Shown here one piece after another: positions 1-7,453 of a stretch of 40,361 nucleotides of DNA. Location of the stretch: the NCBI GenBank assembly GCA_948471035.1, contig CAOKRC010000013.1, forward strand, positions 1 through 40,361. Direction: 5' to 3'. The stretch's first letter is position 1. Every line of letters starts with the position of its first letter. This stretch comes from an uncultured Clostridium sp. Its GTDB lineage: Bacteria > Bacillota > Clostridia > TANB77 > CAG-508. The notes beneath the pieces are model-generated. The model ran no database searches. It saw nothing but the letters and a program-made list of their open reading frames with translations, and was not told the DNA's origin. The position numbers were made by a program, and so were the translations under genes.

Positions 1-908
1 TTGTAAATCAATTCTTCTTGCCTATGATAAAGCAAAAATTTGATGAGCCTAAAGAACAACTAGAAAAAGAAATAAAAGAACAAAATAACAAACTTGAAAG
101 AATTAAAAAGGCATATATCAATGGAGTATTTGAACTAAAAGAATATAACGAAGAAAAGAAAATTGTTGAAAATGCTATAAGTGAATTACAAACCAAACTA
201 GAAACTACTGATTGCACTGAAGAACTAAAATTTACACCAAAAGACATTTTACTAAAGAGAGATATTGATTTTATAAACAAGGTTAAGCTAGAAAAAGAAT
301 ATAAAGCAAGAACTAAAACTTGGAAAGATTACACTAGACAAGAGCAAGCAGAACTTATAATGAAATATGTTGATAATATAGAACTTGATTTAGTTGGTAA
401 CGAAGTAGTTGTAAATCAAATTAACTTTAGAGACTCAATTTGCAAACCTTGTCAAGAATTATATGATAATGGTTATATTGATACTACAAAACCTATGATA
501 TTGGGTAATGTGCTTGGTAGTGTTAGATTTAGTAATTATTTGCCAGAGGAAGAAGTTGGCGAAATCATTATGAGATTAAGGCAATATTATGATATTCATT
601 ATACAGAGGCAACCTACTATGTCGATAAGCAAATGTTCTATTTCAATTTTGCTGAAGATAACTCTGCTATTGTTAGAGTGTTTCCTTTAGAAAATTACTA
701 TAGATTAGATCCAGATAATAAAATGGAAACTTATAGATTTGGAATACTCTACATCAATGAAAAAGATAAATTCCAAATGCAAGAAATAGATACAGCATTT
801 GATTATATACCAGATGAAACAAACGATAGTGTAATTTATATGAAAGAGCCTATAACTATTTCAGTAGGTGTAAAGCTAGTAAAATTCTGCGAAGAAAAAG
901 CAGAATAA
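1..908 (+). CDS. Large serine recombinase, C-terminal part (partial, runs off the left edge)
   Basis: The frame is open from the first bases of the window, so the N-terminal catalytic domain lies outside it. Visible from about base 24 is a long charged coiled coil (EQLEKEIKEQNNKLERIKKA and following residues), then a KTWKDYTRQEQAELIMKYVD segment. This layout is usual after the zinc-ribbon of large serine recombinases carried by integrative elements. A further domain of about 180 residues (from CKPCQELYDNGYID onward) is not one I recognise. The gene would catalyse excision and integration of the element. The neighbouring relaxase remnant and tnpV support a mobile-element origin. The recombinase family call rests on the coiled-coil region only. 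Confidence 0.6.
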   Translation, partial: VNQFFLPMIKQKFDEPKEQLEKEIKEQNNKLERIKKAYINGVFELKEYNEEKKIVENAISELQTKLETTDCTEELKFTPKDILLKRDIDFINKVKLEKEYKARTKTWKDYTRQEQAELIMKYVDNIELDLVGNEVVVNQINFRDSICKPCQELYDNGYIDTTKPMILGNVLGSVRFSNYLPEEEVGEIIMRLRQYYDIHYTEATYYVDKQMFYFNFAEDNSAIVRVFPLENYYRLDPDNKMETYRFGILYINEKDKFQMQEIDTAFDYIPDETNDSVIYMKEPITISVGVKLVKFCEEKAE

Positions 909-1024
909 TTGTTGCAACTATATAAAAATAATCTACTATGTTGCAACAACAAATTAACGAGAACAAATTTGTATTTGCGATTAGAAAATATAAATTTTGT
1001 ATCGAGTTAATTTGATAAATTTTA

Positions 1025-1095
1025 GCTCTGTGAGATAAAATTTATTGCCTCGCAGAGCCCCCATGTTATGATAGTATGTCATAACATATAGGGGG
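1025..1095 (+). other. Candidate origin of transfer (two nested inverted repeats upstream of a relaxase remnant)
   Basis: GCTCTGTGAG (1025-1034) pairs imperfectly with CTCGCAGAGC (1049-1058). Directly after it, CCCCC (1058-1062) and GGGGG (1091-1095) flank a perfect 9-bp inverted repeat, ATGTTATGA (1063-1071) with TCATAACAT (1079-1087). The structure sits about 60 bp before a MobV-type relaxase start, which is where such relaxases usually have oriT. No nick site can be named from sequence alone. The function is inferred from position and symmetry. Confidence 0.4.
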
Positions 1096-1154
1096 TTAGG
1101 ACTTACGTCAAGACGAAGTTCTATGCTACGAAGAAAATTCAAAGGAAGGATTTT

Positions 1155-2202
1155 ATGGAGCAAGAATTAGCATATTCTTTTCACTTGGGCAGTGATAAAA
1201 ATAAAAGTAAATTAGCAAAAAAAGTTGCAAAAGAAAATGTATCTAGTACTACTTCTTTAGCTAATAATGCAATTCAAACTGCAAAAGATTTATCAGATGT
1301 TAATAAGCATAACCTAAGAGATTATGATAATCAAACAGAGCTAATTAGAACAATATATGGAACAACTGATCCAGTAGCCTTAAATTGTACTAGAGGAATG
1401 AAAAAGCAAATTGTTTACAAAAACAACACTTACTGAAATACAAGATAAAATGAGAAATGCTTGTATTAAGTCATATAACAAGTTTTATGAAGTTAACACT
1501 AGACTAAAATAAAAACAAAAAGGTAGAAATCAAGACATCAATGTTAATGAAATGGGTAATTATAGAGAAATCAAGAAACAACTAGCTAAAAAAGAACAAG
1601 AACTTGAAAAAGCTAATACTCAAACAAAACAACTTGATAATTCTAGCAAAGATATAAATACAATATTAAATAATTTAAAGCCTACTTTGATGAATAAAAA
1701 TAATATGGTTATTTCAAACGAGGATGTCCAGAAAATCAAAAATTATACAGAAGATGTAAAAGACATTACTAAAACTGTTAGAAGTGTAAATGACTTAAAT
1801 ATGGCGATTAAAGATTTTGAACATTCTGCTTTTGAAATAGACAAAGAAAATCGTTCACTTAAATATGAAATAGAACTAAAAGATAATGAAATCGGTAGTT
1901 TGAAAAATGAATTATCTACTAAAGATAAGATTATTAGCAAGTTACAAACTGAAAAGGAAAAACTAAAACAAGAATTACAGAAATTTAAAGGCTTTTGGTA
2001 TAGTATTATGAACCATTTTCATAAACGAATTTGCTATGACAAGGATAATAATTATAAAATTGTTAGTGATGACCTATATAAGAACGGAATATTTGACAAC
2101 AACAATAATGAAATTGCCAATAATATTGCTAGAAGAGTAACTATACCAGATGAAAACAAGCAAAACAAGAATAAAAAGAAAAATAATGATACCAGATTTT
2201 AA
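1155..2202 (+). pseudogene. MobV/Pre-type plasmid mobilization relaxase, decayed
   Basis: The first 75 or so residues (YSFHLGSDKNKSKLAKKVAK, then VNKHNLRDYDNQTELIRTIY) match the N-terminus of Firmicute Mob/Pre relaxases. The frame then goes wrong and ends at 1436. A later open frame from 1552 carries the coiled coil and typical C-terminal end of the same family (KFKGFWYSIMNHFHKR, KIVSDDLYKNGIFD, ARRVTIPDENKQ). Between them the catalytic core is largely missing and there is an in-frame TAA at about 1509. Intact members are around 400 residues or more, so this is a deletion derivative. The break is not of the CGG type seen elsewhere in the window, so it is ordinary decay. A start at 1155 is preceded by AAGGAAGG. 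Confidence 0.7.
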
Positions 2203-2218
2203 AGGAGGAAATTTAGAT

Positions 2219-2608
2219 ATGAAAAATGAATTACCAAAAACAAAAACTGATGAAAGAACAGGTATTGAATATCATTTAGAGGGTGACTATTATATACCAA
2301 ACTTAGTAATACCTAAACAAGAAAAAATCACTTTGAATAAATATGGAAGAATGAGATTAAATTATTTGAAAGAACACAAAAAAGATGATTATACTGTAAT
2401 GCTAATGGACGGAACATTAAATACACATTTAAAAGAAATACAAGAAACGGCTCGAAATAGAGTAGAACAGATAATTAACCAACTGAAAGAAAAAAGCAAT
2501 TTAACAGAAGATATGAAAAATACAGATATGCTTTATTGGGTAGGCACAATGAACTCTATTAAGGCACAAGCCGAAGAAATTGTTTTTAATGAATTGATTT
2601 ATGTGTAA
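2219..2608 (+). CDS. tnpV: TnpV family transposon-encoded protein
   Basis: The protein is 129 aa. Motifs typical of TnpV proteins are present: EGDYYIPNL near the N-terminus, YGRMRLNYLKEHK, LNTHLKEIQETARNRVEQI, and the end MNSIKAQAEEIVFNELIY. TnpV is a small protein found in Tn4451-like and other mobilizable elements, and its biochemical role is not settled. The start at 2219 is chosen over an in-frame upstream ATG at 2150 because AAAGGAGG lies about 10 bp before 2219 and the family begins there. The gene follows the relaxase remnant directly, as in other mobilizable elements. Confidence 0.85.
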   Translation: MKNELPKTKTDERTGIEYHLEGDYYIPNLVIPKQEKITLNKYGRMRLNYLKEHKKDDYTVMLMDGTLNTHLKEIQETARNRVEQIINQLKEKSNLTEDMKNTDMLYWVGTMNSIKAQAEEIVFNELIYV

Positions 2609-2616
2609 AAAAATTG

Positions 2617-2653
2617 TTCAAAGTGAATGTTGGACAAATCCATTCGCTTTGAA
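2617..2653 (+). terminator. Terminator-like hairpin after tnpV
   Basis: TTCAAAGTGAATG (2617-2629) pairs with CATTCGCTTTGAA (2641-2653) with a single wobble position. There is no long T run, so termination strength is uncertain. It sits 8 bp after the tnpV stop codon. Confidence 0.5.
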
Positions 2654-2775
2654 ATTATAATGTCTACAATATTTTTTTATATTTTATAGTGAATATTCTT
2701 CAAATATGTTACATAAAAATAAAGTACAGTTAATGTTTTACCAAAAATTTCACATTGATTAAAAATTAAAATGTT

Positions 2776-2804
2776 AGAACGAAAGAGCATTGCCCTTTCG
2801 TTCT
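2776..2804 (-). terminator. Hairpin terminator downstream of the unrecognised minus-strand gene
   Basis: AGAACGAAAG (2776-2785) and CTTTCGTTCT (2795-2804) form a perfect 10-bp stem with a 9-nt loop. On the minus strand it is followed by a T-rich stretch. It lies about 30 bp past the stop of the gene at 2834-3898. Confidence 0.6.
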
Positions 2805-2833
2805 ATTACCAGTAGCTTGAAAGATTATAAAAA

Positions 2834-3898
2834 TTAGATTTTCAAAATGTGTGTAACGGATTTTAACCTTTTGTCATTAATCGTTGTCATTCCTTTTTCG
2901 ACAAAAAAGTCAGTTGGCATATCCGTGCCAAAGCATAGACCTATACGTGCATTTTCACCATCATAATCAGAATCCGAAATATCTGTATCTGCATCAACAG
3001 AAAAAATGATAGGATCAAGGAGACAATATAGCATATGTTCAAGCTTTGTAACTTGCAAGTGCATATCGTATAACTGTAACTCCATTCTATTTGCTCTGGC
3101 TTCGCTACTTCTAACTCGGCTTTCTAAACTGTTAGTTAAAGCTTCAACCCAATCAATTCGTTTATGACATTCATCGATGGATTTTTCAACAGCTTTAAAA
3201 TTCTCCTGCATAGTTTCATTTAAACTTTCTAAGTTTTTCTCGTTGGTTTTTATCATCTTATAGAGATTTCTTTGCGTTGGCATAATCATCCCTAAAGTAG
3301 TTGATAAATGATGTAATTTTTTCGAGAAATACTTTGGCAGAAGTTCTTCGCTGGATACTTCTTCCCACGGGTCGTAAAACGAAATAGGTGCTAACATATA
3401 CAGTTGCTGTTCTCCTGCATAGTCTCGACAATTAGATACTACTTCCTCGAATTCATCATAGGAATCTCTAATTTTCTCTGCATAAAAATCGTCTTCTTCA
3501 GCATACATTTCAATGATTTTGTCCATATTAATATAGCTCATAGGCAAAATCACAAAACTAAGTGCATCAGCCATTTCCTTTAATTCCGACACCTTGACAA
3601 TTGGGTACTGCGATAAATCGCTTAAATAATTATATTCCATTTTTGTGTCAAGACATGAAGAGTCAAAATCTTTAGGAATAAATCCAACCTCATCCCAAAA
3701 ATCTTGAAAGACTTCAGCCTCTTTGTCAAGAATGTGCTTTCCAATTTCGGAATCTTCAGATATTTCGTAGTCAAATGTATGTGACATCAAATCTACAGCT
3801 TTCCGAAATTTTTTTAACTGAGTAGCATAGCTTTTTTGTTTTGTTACCACCTCTTCTTCTAATTCTTGCACTGGTAGAAAATTGGTTAGTACTGGCAT
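2834..3898 (-). CDS. Unrecognised protein with C-terminal coiled coil, probably acquired
   Basis: I do not recognise this family. The product is 354 aa and acidic. A predicted coiled coil runs through the middle (from MIKTNEKNLESLNETMQENF to RANRMELQLYDMHLQVTKLE), and no signal peptide or membrane segment is visible. The start at 3898 (MPVLTNFLPV) is preferred over the ATG at 3967 because AAAGGAG lies just upstream of it. Base and codon use are noticeably less AT-biased than in neighbouring housekeeping genes. It contains an in-frame CGG at 3805-3803 (LKKF-CGG-KAVDLM) that reads through as arginine. A +1 shift there would hit TAG two codons later. It is therefore the only gene in the window that appears to use CGG as a normal codon, which fits a recent arrival from another host. 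Confidence 0.6.
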   Translation of the reverse strand: MPVLTNFLPVQELEEEVVTKQKSYATQLKKFRKAVDLMSHTFDYEISEDSEIGKHILDKEAEVFQDFWDEVGFIPKDFDSSCLDTKMEYNYLSDLSQYPIVKVSELKEMADALSFVILPMSYINMDKIIEMYAEEDDFYAEKIRDSYDEFEEVVSNCRDYAGEQQLYMLAPISFYDPWEEVSSEELLPKYFSKKLHHLSTTLGMIMPTQRNLYKMIKTNEKNLESLNETMQENFKAVEKSIDECHKRIDWVEALTNSLESRVRSSEARANRMELQLYDMHLQVTKLEHMLYCLLDPIIFSVDADTDISDSDYDGENARIGLCFGTDMPTDFFVEKGMTTINDKRLKSVTHILKI

Positions 3899-4052
3899 AA
3901 TATTCTCCTTTCTGAAGCTAATGTTTTCAACTGTTTCATTATGAGCATAACCATTTTCAATGTTCATTAAAATTTCTAATGAGCATAAAAAATTTACGCT
4001 AATGATATTATATATTATTTTACATAAAATTTCAAACTTTTTTGATAAATTT

Positions 4053-4217
4053 ATTGCAATTTATAGAAGTTATGATATACTTTAATAAATTGATTGATAT
4101 TTGTATCAATCGTCAAGAGAAAAAAGTTGTAGATAACTACGACGTCCGCTCCATTAAGTAAAATCGTCGCACCAGACGAAAACATTGATAAATCAACTGT
4201 AAAAGGTTGATTTTTTT
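4053..4217 (+). ncRNA. Possible small structured transcript of unknown class
   Basis: A weak promoter-like pair (TTGCAA near 4053 and TATACT near 4076) precedes about 140 nt with several local stems: ATTGATA/TATCAAT around 4092-4110, GTTGTAG-ATAA-CTACGAC at about 4127-4144, and a final AATCAACTGTAAAAGGTTGATT followed by seven T (ending 4217), which is a good intrinsic terminator. No reading frame of note lies inside. I do not recognise an RNA family. It could be an orphan leader left by the neighbouring insertion element rather than a true RNA gene. Confidence 0.35.
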
Positions 4218-4218
4218 A

Positions 4219-4455
4219 GGTTCTATAATAAATGTTGGGGTGATAAAAATTTCCTCAACATTTTTTTGTAAAAATAATGCACTTATCTTAAATACCTGAT
4301 AAAATGTAATCGACTAAAACCACATATAAGGAGGTATTGATAAGTGCTAAGTAATTGTATCAAAGATTTGTTAAATTTAAAAGGGGTTATTGTTAAAAGT
4401 GTTAAAACAACATACTTGACAAATTCGTATATACGTATTAAAATGTTAGAGTAAT
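4219..4455 (+). mobile_element. ISL3-family insertion sequence remnant (left end and transposase start)
   Basis: The stretch begins with an IR-like end (GGTTCTATAATAAATGTTGG). It then has a hairpin AAATGTTGGGG/CCTCAACATTT with a T run (about 4231-4268). An AAGGAGG site precedes a 37-residue frame starting with GTG at 4344. Its sequence (LSNCIKDLLNLKGVIVKSVK) resembles the first residues of ISL3-type transposases. The similarity is lost after about residue 20, where the promoter of the next gene begins. The rest of the transposase and the right end are gone. The family call is from memory of the N-terminal motif and would need a database comparison. Confidence 0.5.
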
Positions 4456-4460
4456 CTAAC
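4416..4460 (+). promoter_or_regulatory. Promoter and palindromic operator of the regulator-suf operon
   Basis: TTGACA (4416-4421), 17-bp spacer, TAAAAT (4439-4444). Immediately after the -10 box lies a perfect inverted repeat GTTAGA-GTAA-TCTAAC (4445-4460), covering the likely transcription start. The spacer also contains the palindrome CGTATATACG (4426-4435). The TTAG/CTAA half sites recall DtxR/IdeR-type boxes, so autorepression by the DtxR-like product encoded 18 bp downstream is a reasonable inference. Confidence 0.65.
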
Positions 4461-4477
4461 TTTAGATGGAGGAAAAA

Positions 4478-4957
4478 ATGAAGTTATCTAGTTCATTAGA
4501 AGAATATTTAAAAACTATATATGTATTAAAAAATACAGAAAAAGAAGTACGTGTTACAGATATTGCAAAAAAGCTAGGTATTTCAAAACCTAGTGTTAAT
4601 AAAGCTCTTAATAATTTGAAAGATATAGAATTAATAGAATATGAATCATATGGGGATATAGTGTTAACAGAAGAGGGAATAAAAACAGCAAAAGATATTA
4701 TGAAAAGATATTCAGCATTAAAACTATTTTTAACTGAAGTTTTAGAAATAGATAAAGATATTGCAGAAACTGAGGCCAAATCTATGAAACATGCAATTTC
4801 AGAAGATACTGCTAAGAAATTAGAAAAATATATTAATAAAATATTAGATTTAGGAGATTTAGATTGTGGTTACGATTCTACAAATCCAAAATGTTTAAAT
4901 TGTGTAAAAATTACAGCAAAAAATAGAATAAAGAAAGAAGAGGAGAAAAAGCAATAA
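4478..4957 (+). CDS. DtxR/MntR-family metal-dependent transcriptional regulator
   Basis: The protein is about 159 aa, starting MKLSSSLEEYLKTIYVL, the hallmark opening of DtxR/MntR repressors. It has a winged helix-turn-helix (VTDIAKKLGISKPSVNKALN, wing LIEYESYGDIVLTEEG) and a dimerization/metal-binding region (AETEAKSMKHAISEDTAKKL). The tail has four cysteines (CGYDSTNPKCLNC plus downstream), which is unusual and could bind a metal or cluster. The ATG at 4478 is chosen over 4466 because GGAGG lies 5 bp upstream of 4478 and overlaps the earlier ATG. The stop overlaps the sufC start by one base (TAATG), so the two are translationally coupled. Likely role: iron-responsive control of the iron-sulfur assembly genes that follow. 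Confidence 0.85.
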   Translation: MKLSSSLEEYLKTIYVLKNTEKEVRVTDIAKKLGISKPSVNKALNNLKDIELIEYESYGDIVLTEEGIKTAKDIMKRYSALKLFLTEVLEIDKDIAETEAKSMKHAISEDTAKKLEKYINKILDLGDLDCGYDSTNPKCLNCVKITAKNRIKKEEEKKQ

Positions 4958-5661
4958 TGTTAGAAATAAAAGATATATGTTTTGAAAGAGATAATAAAAA
5001 GATATTAGACCATATTAATATGAAATTCGATTTAAATAAATTTATAGCAATTACAGGGCCAAATGGTTCTGGAAAATCAACTCTTGCTAAGATTATTATG
5101 GGAATAGAAAAGCCAGATTCAGGTAATATTATTTTTAATGAGCAAGATATAACAAATTTAAAATCAGATGAAAGAGCAAGACTTGGTATAGGATTTGCTT
5201 TTCAACAACCAGTTAAATTTAAGGGGATTACAGTATATGACTTATTAAAAATTGCTTCTAAGAAAGAAATTAACAAAGTAGAAGCGTGTAAAATACTATC
5301 AAAAGTAGGTCTTTGTGCAAAAGAATATGTCGATAGAGAAGTAAATTCTTCATTATCAGGAGGAGAGCTTAAAAGAATTGAAATAGCTACAGTTGTAGCT
5401 CGTGAATCTACTTTAACTATTTTTGATGAGCCGGAAGCAGGAATAGATTTATGGAGCTTTAATAACCTTATTGAAGTTTTTGAAAATATGAGAAACCTAA
5501 TAAAAGGAACAACACTCATTATTTCACATCAAGAGAGAATTTTAAACATTGCAGATGAAGTAATATTAATGAGAAATGGAAAAATAGAAAAAACAGGAAA
5601 TAGTAGTGACATATTAAAAGAAGATTTATGTAAAAATTCTTGTTGCAAATTGAATAAATAA
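4957..5661 (+). CDS. sufC: SufC, Fe-S cluster assembly ATPase
   Basis: An ABC-type ATPase of 234 aa. The Walker A is GPNGSGKST (near residue 36), the signature LSGGELKR, and the Walker B LTIFDEPEAGID followed by the H-loop (ISHQ). SufC energises the SufB/SufD scaffold during iron-sulfur cluster assembly in the cytoplasm. The start overlaps the stop of the upstream DtxR-like regulator. The downstream partner sufB/D begins 220 bp later, after two small dispersed repeats. A general ABC transporter ATPase is unlikely because there is no permease and a SufB/D gene follows. Confidence 0.9.
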   Translation: MLEIKDICFERDNKKILDHINMKFDLNKFIAITGPNGSGKSTLAKIIMGIEKPDSGNIIFNEQDITNLKSDERARLGIGFAFQQPVKFKGITVYDLLKIASKKEINKVEACKILSKVGLCAKEYVDREVNSSLSGGELKRIEIATVVARESTLTIFDEPEAGIDLWSFNNLIEVFENMRNLIKGTTLIISHQERILNIADEVILMRNGKIEKTGNSSDILKEDLCKNSCCKLNK

Positions 5662-5688
5662 TGGATGAAGCAATGAAAAAATATAGGA

Positions 5689-5759
5689 ATGTAAGGGCGA
5701 ATATTGCTCGTCTGCAAAAATGAAAATATGTAAGGGCAGGCGAATTTAGTCTGCCCAAA
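5689..5759. repeat. Two copies of a dispersed GTAGGGGC-type palindromic repeat
   Basis: ATGTAAGGGCGAATATTGCT (from 5690) and ATGTAAGGGCAGGCGAATTT (from 5729) lie one after the other, each with a complementary GTCTGC/CTGCCC end. Related units occur at 9916, 11231, 20077, 20135 and 32271. They fill most of the gap between sufC and sufB/D. Confidence 0.55.
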
Positions 5760-5881
5760 TGGTGAAAATAAGCAATAATGTTATATGAATAGTATGATGT
5801 GATGTTATGCTTAAAGATAGAATAACATGTACCAATACAATGAACATAATCAAATGAATAATTAATTATAAGGAGAAAAGA

Positions 5882-6803
5882 ATGGATAAAATAGATGAAG
5901 AATTATTAAAAGAAATTTCTAATGAACTTGGTGAAATTAGAGAAGGTGCATATAATATAAGAAAAAACCGGTGAAGGAATTGAAAGGAAAATAACAGAAA
6001 ATATAAACATTGTTACTAAGAAAGATAAATCTGGAATAGATATATTGGTTAAAGAAAATACTAAATTTGAATTTGTACATATTCCAGTAATTATAACAGA
6101 AAGTGGACTTAAAGATATAGTATATAATGATTTTTATATAGGAAAAAATGCAAATGTTGTAATTGTAGCAGGCTGTGGAATTCATAACGATCATCACAAA
6201 GACTCTACACATAATGGAATTCATAGATTTTTCTTAGAAGAAGGTGCAAAAGTAAAATATATAGAAAAACATTATGGAGAAGGTAGCGGTGATGGAAAAA
6301 GAATATTAAATCCTGTAACAGAAGTAGCATTAAAAGATGGAGCAAATATGGAAATGGAAACAGTTCAAATAAAAGGGGTTGACTCTACTCTAAGAGAAAC
6401 TAAAGCAAAACTTGCTTGTAATACAAAGCTTACTATAAGTGAAAAAATAATGACACATGGAAATCAATTTGCAAAAACAGAATTTTATGTAGAACTAAAT
6501 GGGGAGAATTCAAGTACACACGTAACATCAAGAAGCGTAGCCCAAGATAAATCTAAACAAGAATTTATTTCTAAAATATTAGGTAATACAAAATGTTATG
6601 CACATGTAGAGTGTGATGCAATAATAAAAGACCAAGGAAAGGTAGTTGCTATACCAGAAATAGATGCAAATAATGTAGACGCAAATTTAATACATGAAGC
6701 AGCAATAGGTAAAATTGCAGGGGAACAGCTTACAAAATTAATGACTCTTGGATTAACTGAAAAAGAAGCGGAAGAAGAAATAATAAATGGATTTTTGAGA
6801 TAA
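5882..6803 (+). CDS. sufB: SufB/SufD-family Fe-S assembly scaffold, read through a CGG +1 shift
   Basis: Frame 1 encodes MDKIDEELLKEISNELGEI to AYNIRKN (29 residues, preceded by AAGGAGAAAAG). It then meets CGG followed at once by TGA. One base later the frame continues GEGIERKITENINIV and on through the SufB/D core (VAGCGIHNDHHKDS, HYGEGSGDGKR, SRSVAQDKSKQEFISKILGN, EIDANNVDANLIHEAAIGKI) to 6803. The combined product is 306 aa, the usual size of the short SufB found beside SufC in Clostridia. Related proteins keep an AYNIR-NG motif at this very point, so the junction glycine is conserved. It works with SufC as scaffold for cluster assembly. If CGG were read as arginine, only a 30-residue peptide would result. 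Whether it is closer to SufB or SufD is uncertain. Confidence 0.88.
5969..5972 (+). other. CGG +1 frameshift site in sufB/D (CGGT)
   Basis: In-frame codons AAC CGG TGA become AAC (C) GGT GAA. The conserved glycine of the AYNIRKNG motif is restored and the immediate TGA is avoided. Confidence 0.88.
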
Positions 6804-6936
6804 AACATCAAATATAAAGTTATAGTAATACTAAAAATATAGCATCTTAAAAATTGTAGTATAAATATGTATATAATTAAAAAAAATAACCACCATATTA
6901 TTAAATAAGTTATTTTTAATCTATAAATTAGCGTGA

Positions 6937-7031
6937 ATGTAGTAATATATTTATTTTGAAAAGTGTATACGCAGAGTTCCCAAAGGCTGTGACAAGTGTT
7001 GAAGATTTTCAAAATAAATATATTACTACAT
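6937..7031. repeat. MITE-like hairpin repeat, family B copy 1
   Basis: Perfect 26-bp terminal inverted repeats (6937-6962 and 7006-7031, beginning ATGTAGTAATATATTTATTT) enclose 43 bp. The left side is preceded by AAATTAGCGTGA. Related copies lie at 22258-22352 and 23016-23085 with the same left flank. It occupies the gap between sufB/D and the DUF5665 gene. No transposase is encoded, so it would be non-autonomous. Confidence 0.7.
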
Positions 7032-7085
7032 AGGAGTGAAATGCAAAAGATATAGATTGAATATAAACTTAAATAAGGTGGTTAT

Positions 7086-7379
7086 ATGTTTATAAAAAAG
7101 TCGAAATTTGAAAAATTAATGAAAAATATAGATGAACTAAATTTTGTATTAACTAAAAATAATTTAATAGATTTAGCTGAGATTTTAGGAAATAGAAAAG
7201 AAATGCTAATAAGAAATATACTTGCAGGAATTGCAAAAGGGATAGGAATAGGCATAGGATTTTCTATATTAACAGCAGTATTAGTAATAATATTACAAAA
7301 GATAGTTACATTAAATATACCTGTAATAGGCGACTATATAACAGATATAATTGAGATTGTTGAGGGAAATAGAAGATAA
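7086..7379 (+). CDS. DUF5665 family small membrane protein
   Basis: The protein is 97 aa. The N-terminal half is a soluble helix-rich segment (FEKLMKNIDELNFVLTKNNL, LAEILGNRKEMLIRNILAG). It is followed by a glycine-rich hydrophobic membrane segment (GIGIGFSILTAVLVIILQKI) and a short tail ending in EGNRR. This arrangement fits the DUF5665 family common in Clostridia, whose function is unknown. A GGTGG ribosome site precedes the ATG. It stands alone between a hairpin repeat and a convergent terminator. Confidence 0.75.
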   Translation: MFIKKSKFEKLMKNIDELNFVLTKNNLIDLAEILGNRKEMLIRNILAGIAKGIGIGIGFSILTAVLVIILQKIVTLNIPVIGDYITDIIEIVEGNRR

Positions 7380-7403
7380 AAAAAGAAGCAATAAAAAAGT
7401 TCT

Positions 7404-7453
7404 AAGAAATAGCAAAAGACGAAGGGCATGTCCTTCGTCTTTTGCTATTTCTT
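7404..7453. terminator. Strong bidirectional terminator
   Basis: AAGAAATAGCAAAAGACGAA extended to AAGG (7404-7425) pairs perfectly with 7432-7453 around a 6-nt loop, a 22-bp stem. It separates the convergent DUF5665 and Lon-like genes. The stop codon of the Lon-like gene lies inside the stem. Confidence 0.85.

Noticed and set aside
1436-1552. The relaxase break as a further CGG shift
   Set aside because: There is no CGG in this interval; catalytic-core sequence is missing and an in-frame TAA is present, so it is ordinary decay. The same holds for the one-base deletion near 39758.
5969-5974. TGA recoding (selenocysteine or tryptophan) in sufB/D at CGG TGA
   Set aside because: Reading through TGA in frame zero does not give the SufB/D sequence, while the +1 frame does. 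TGA also serves as a normal stop, for example at the end of pgsA.
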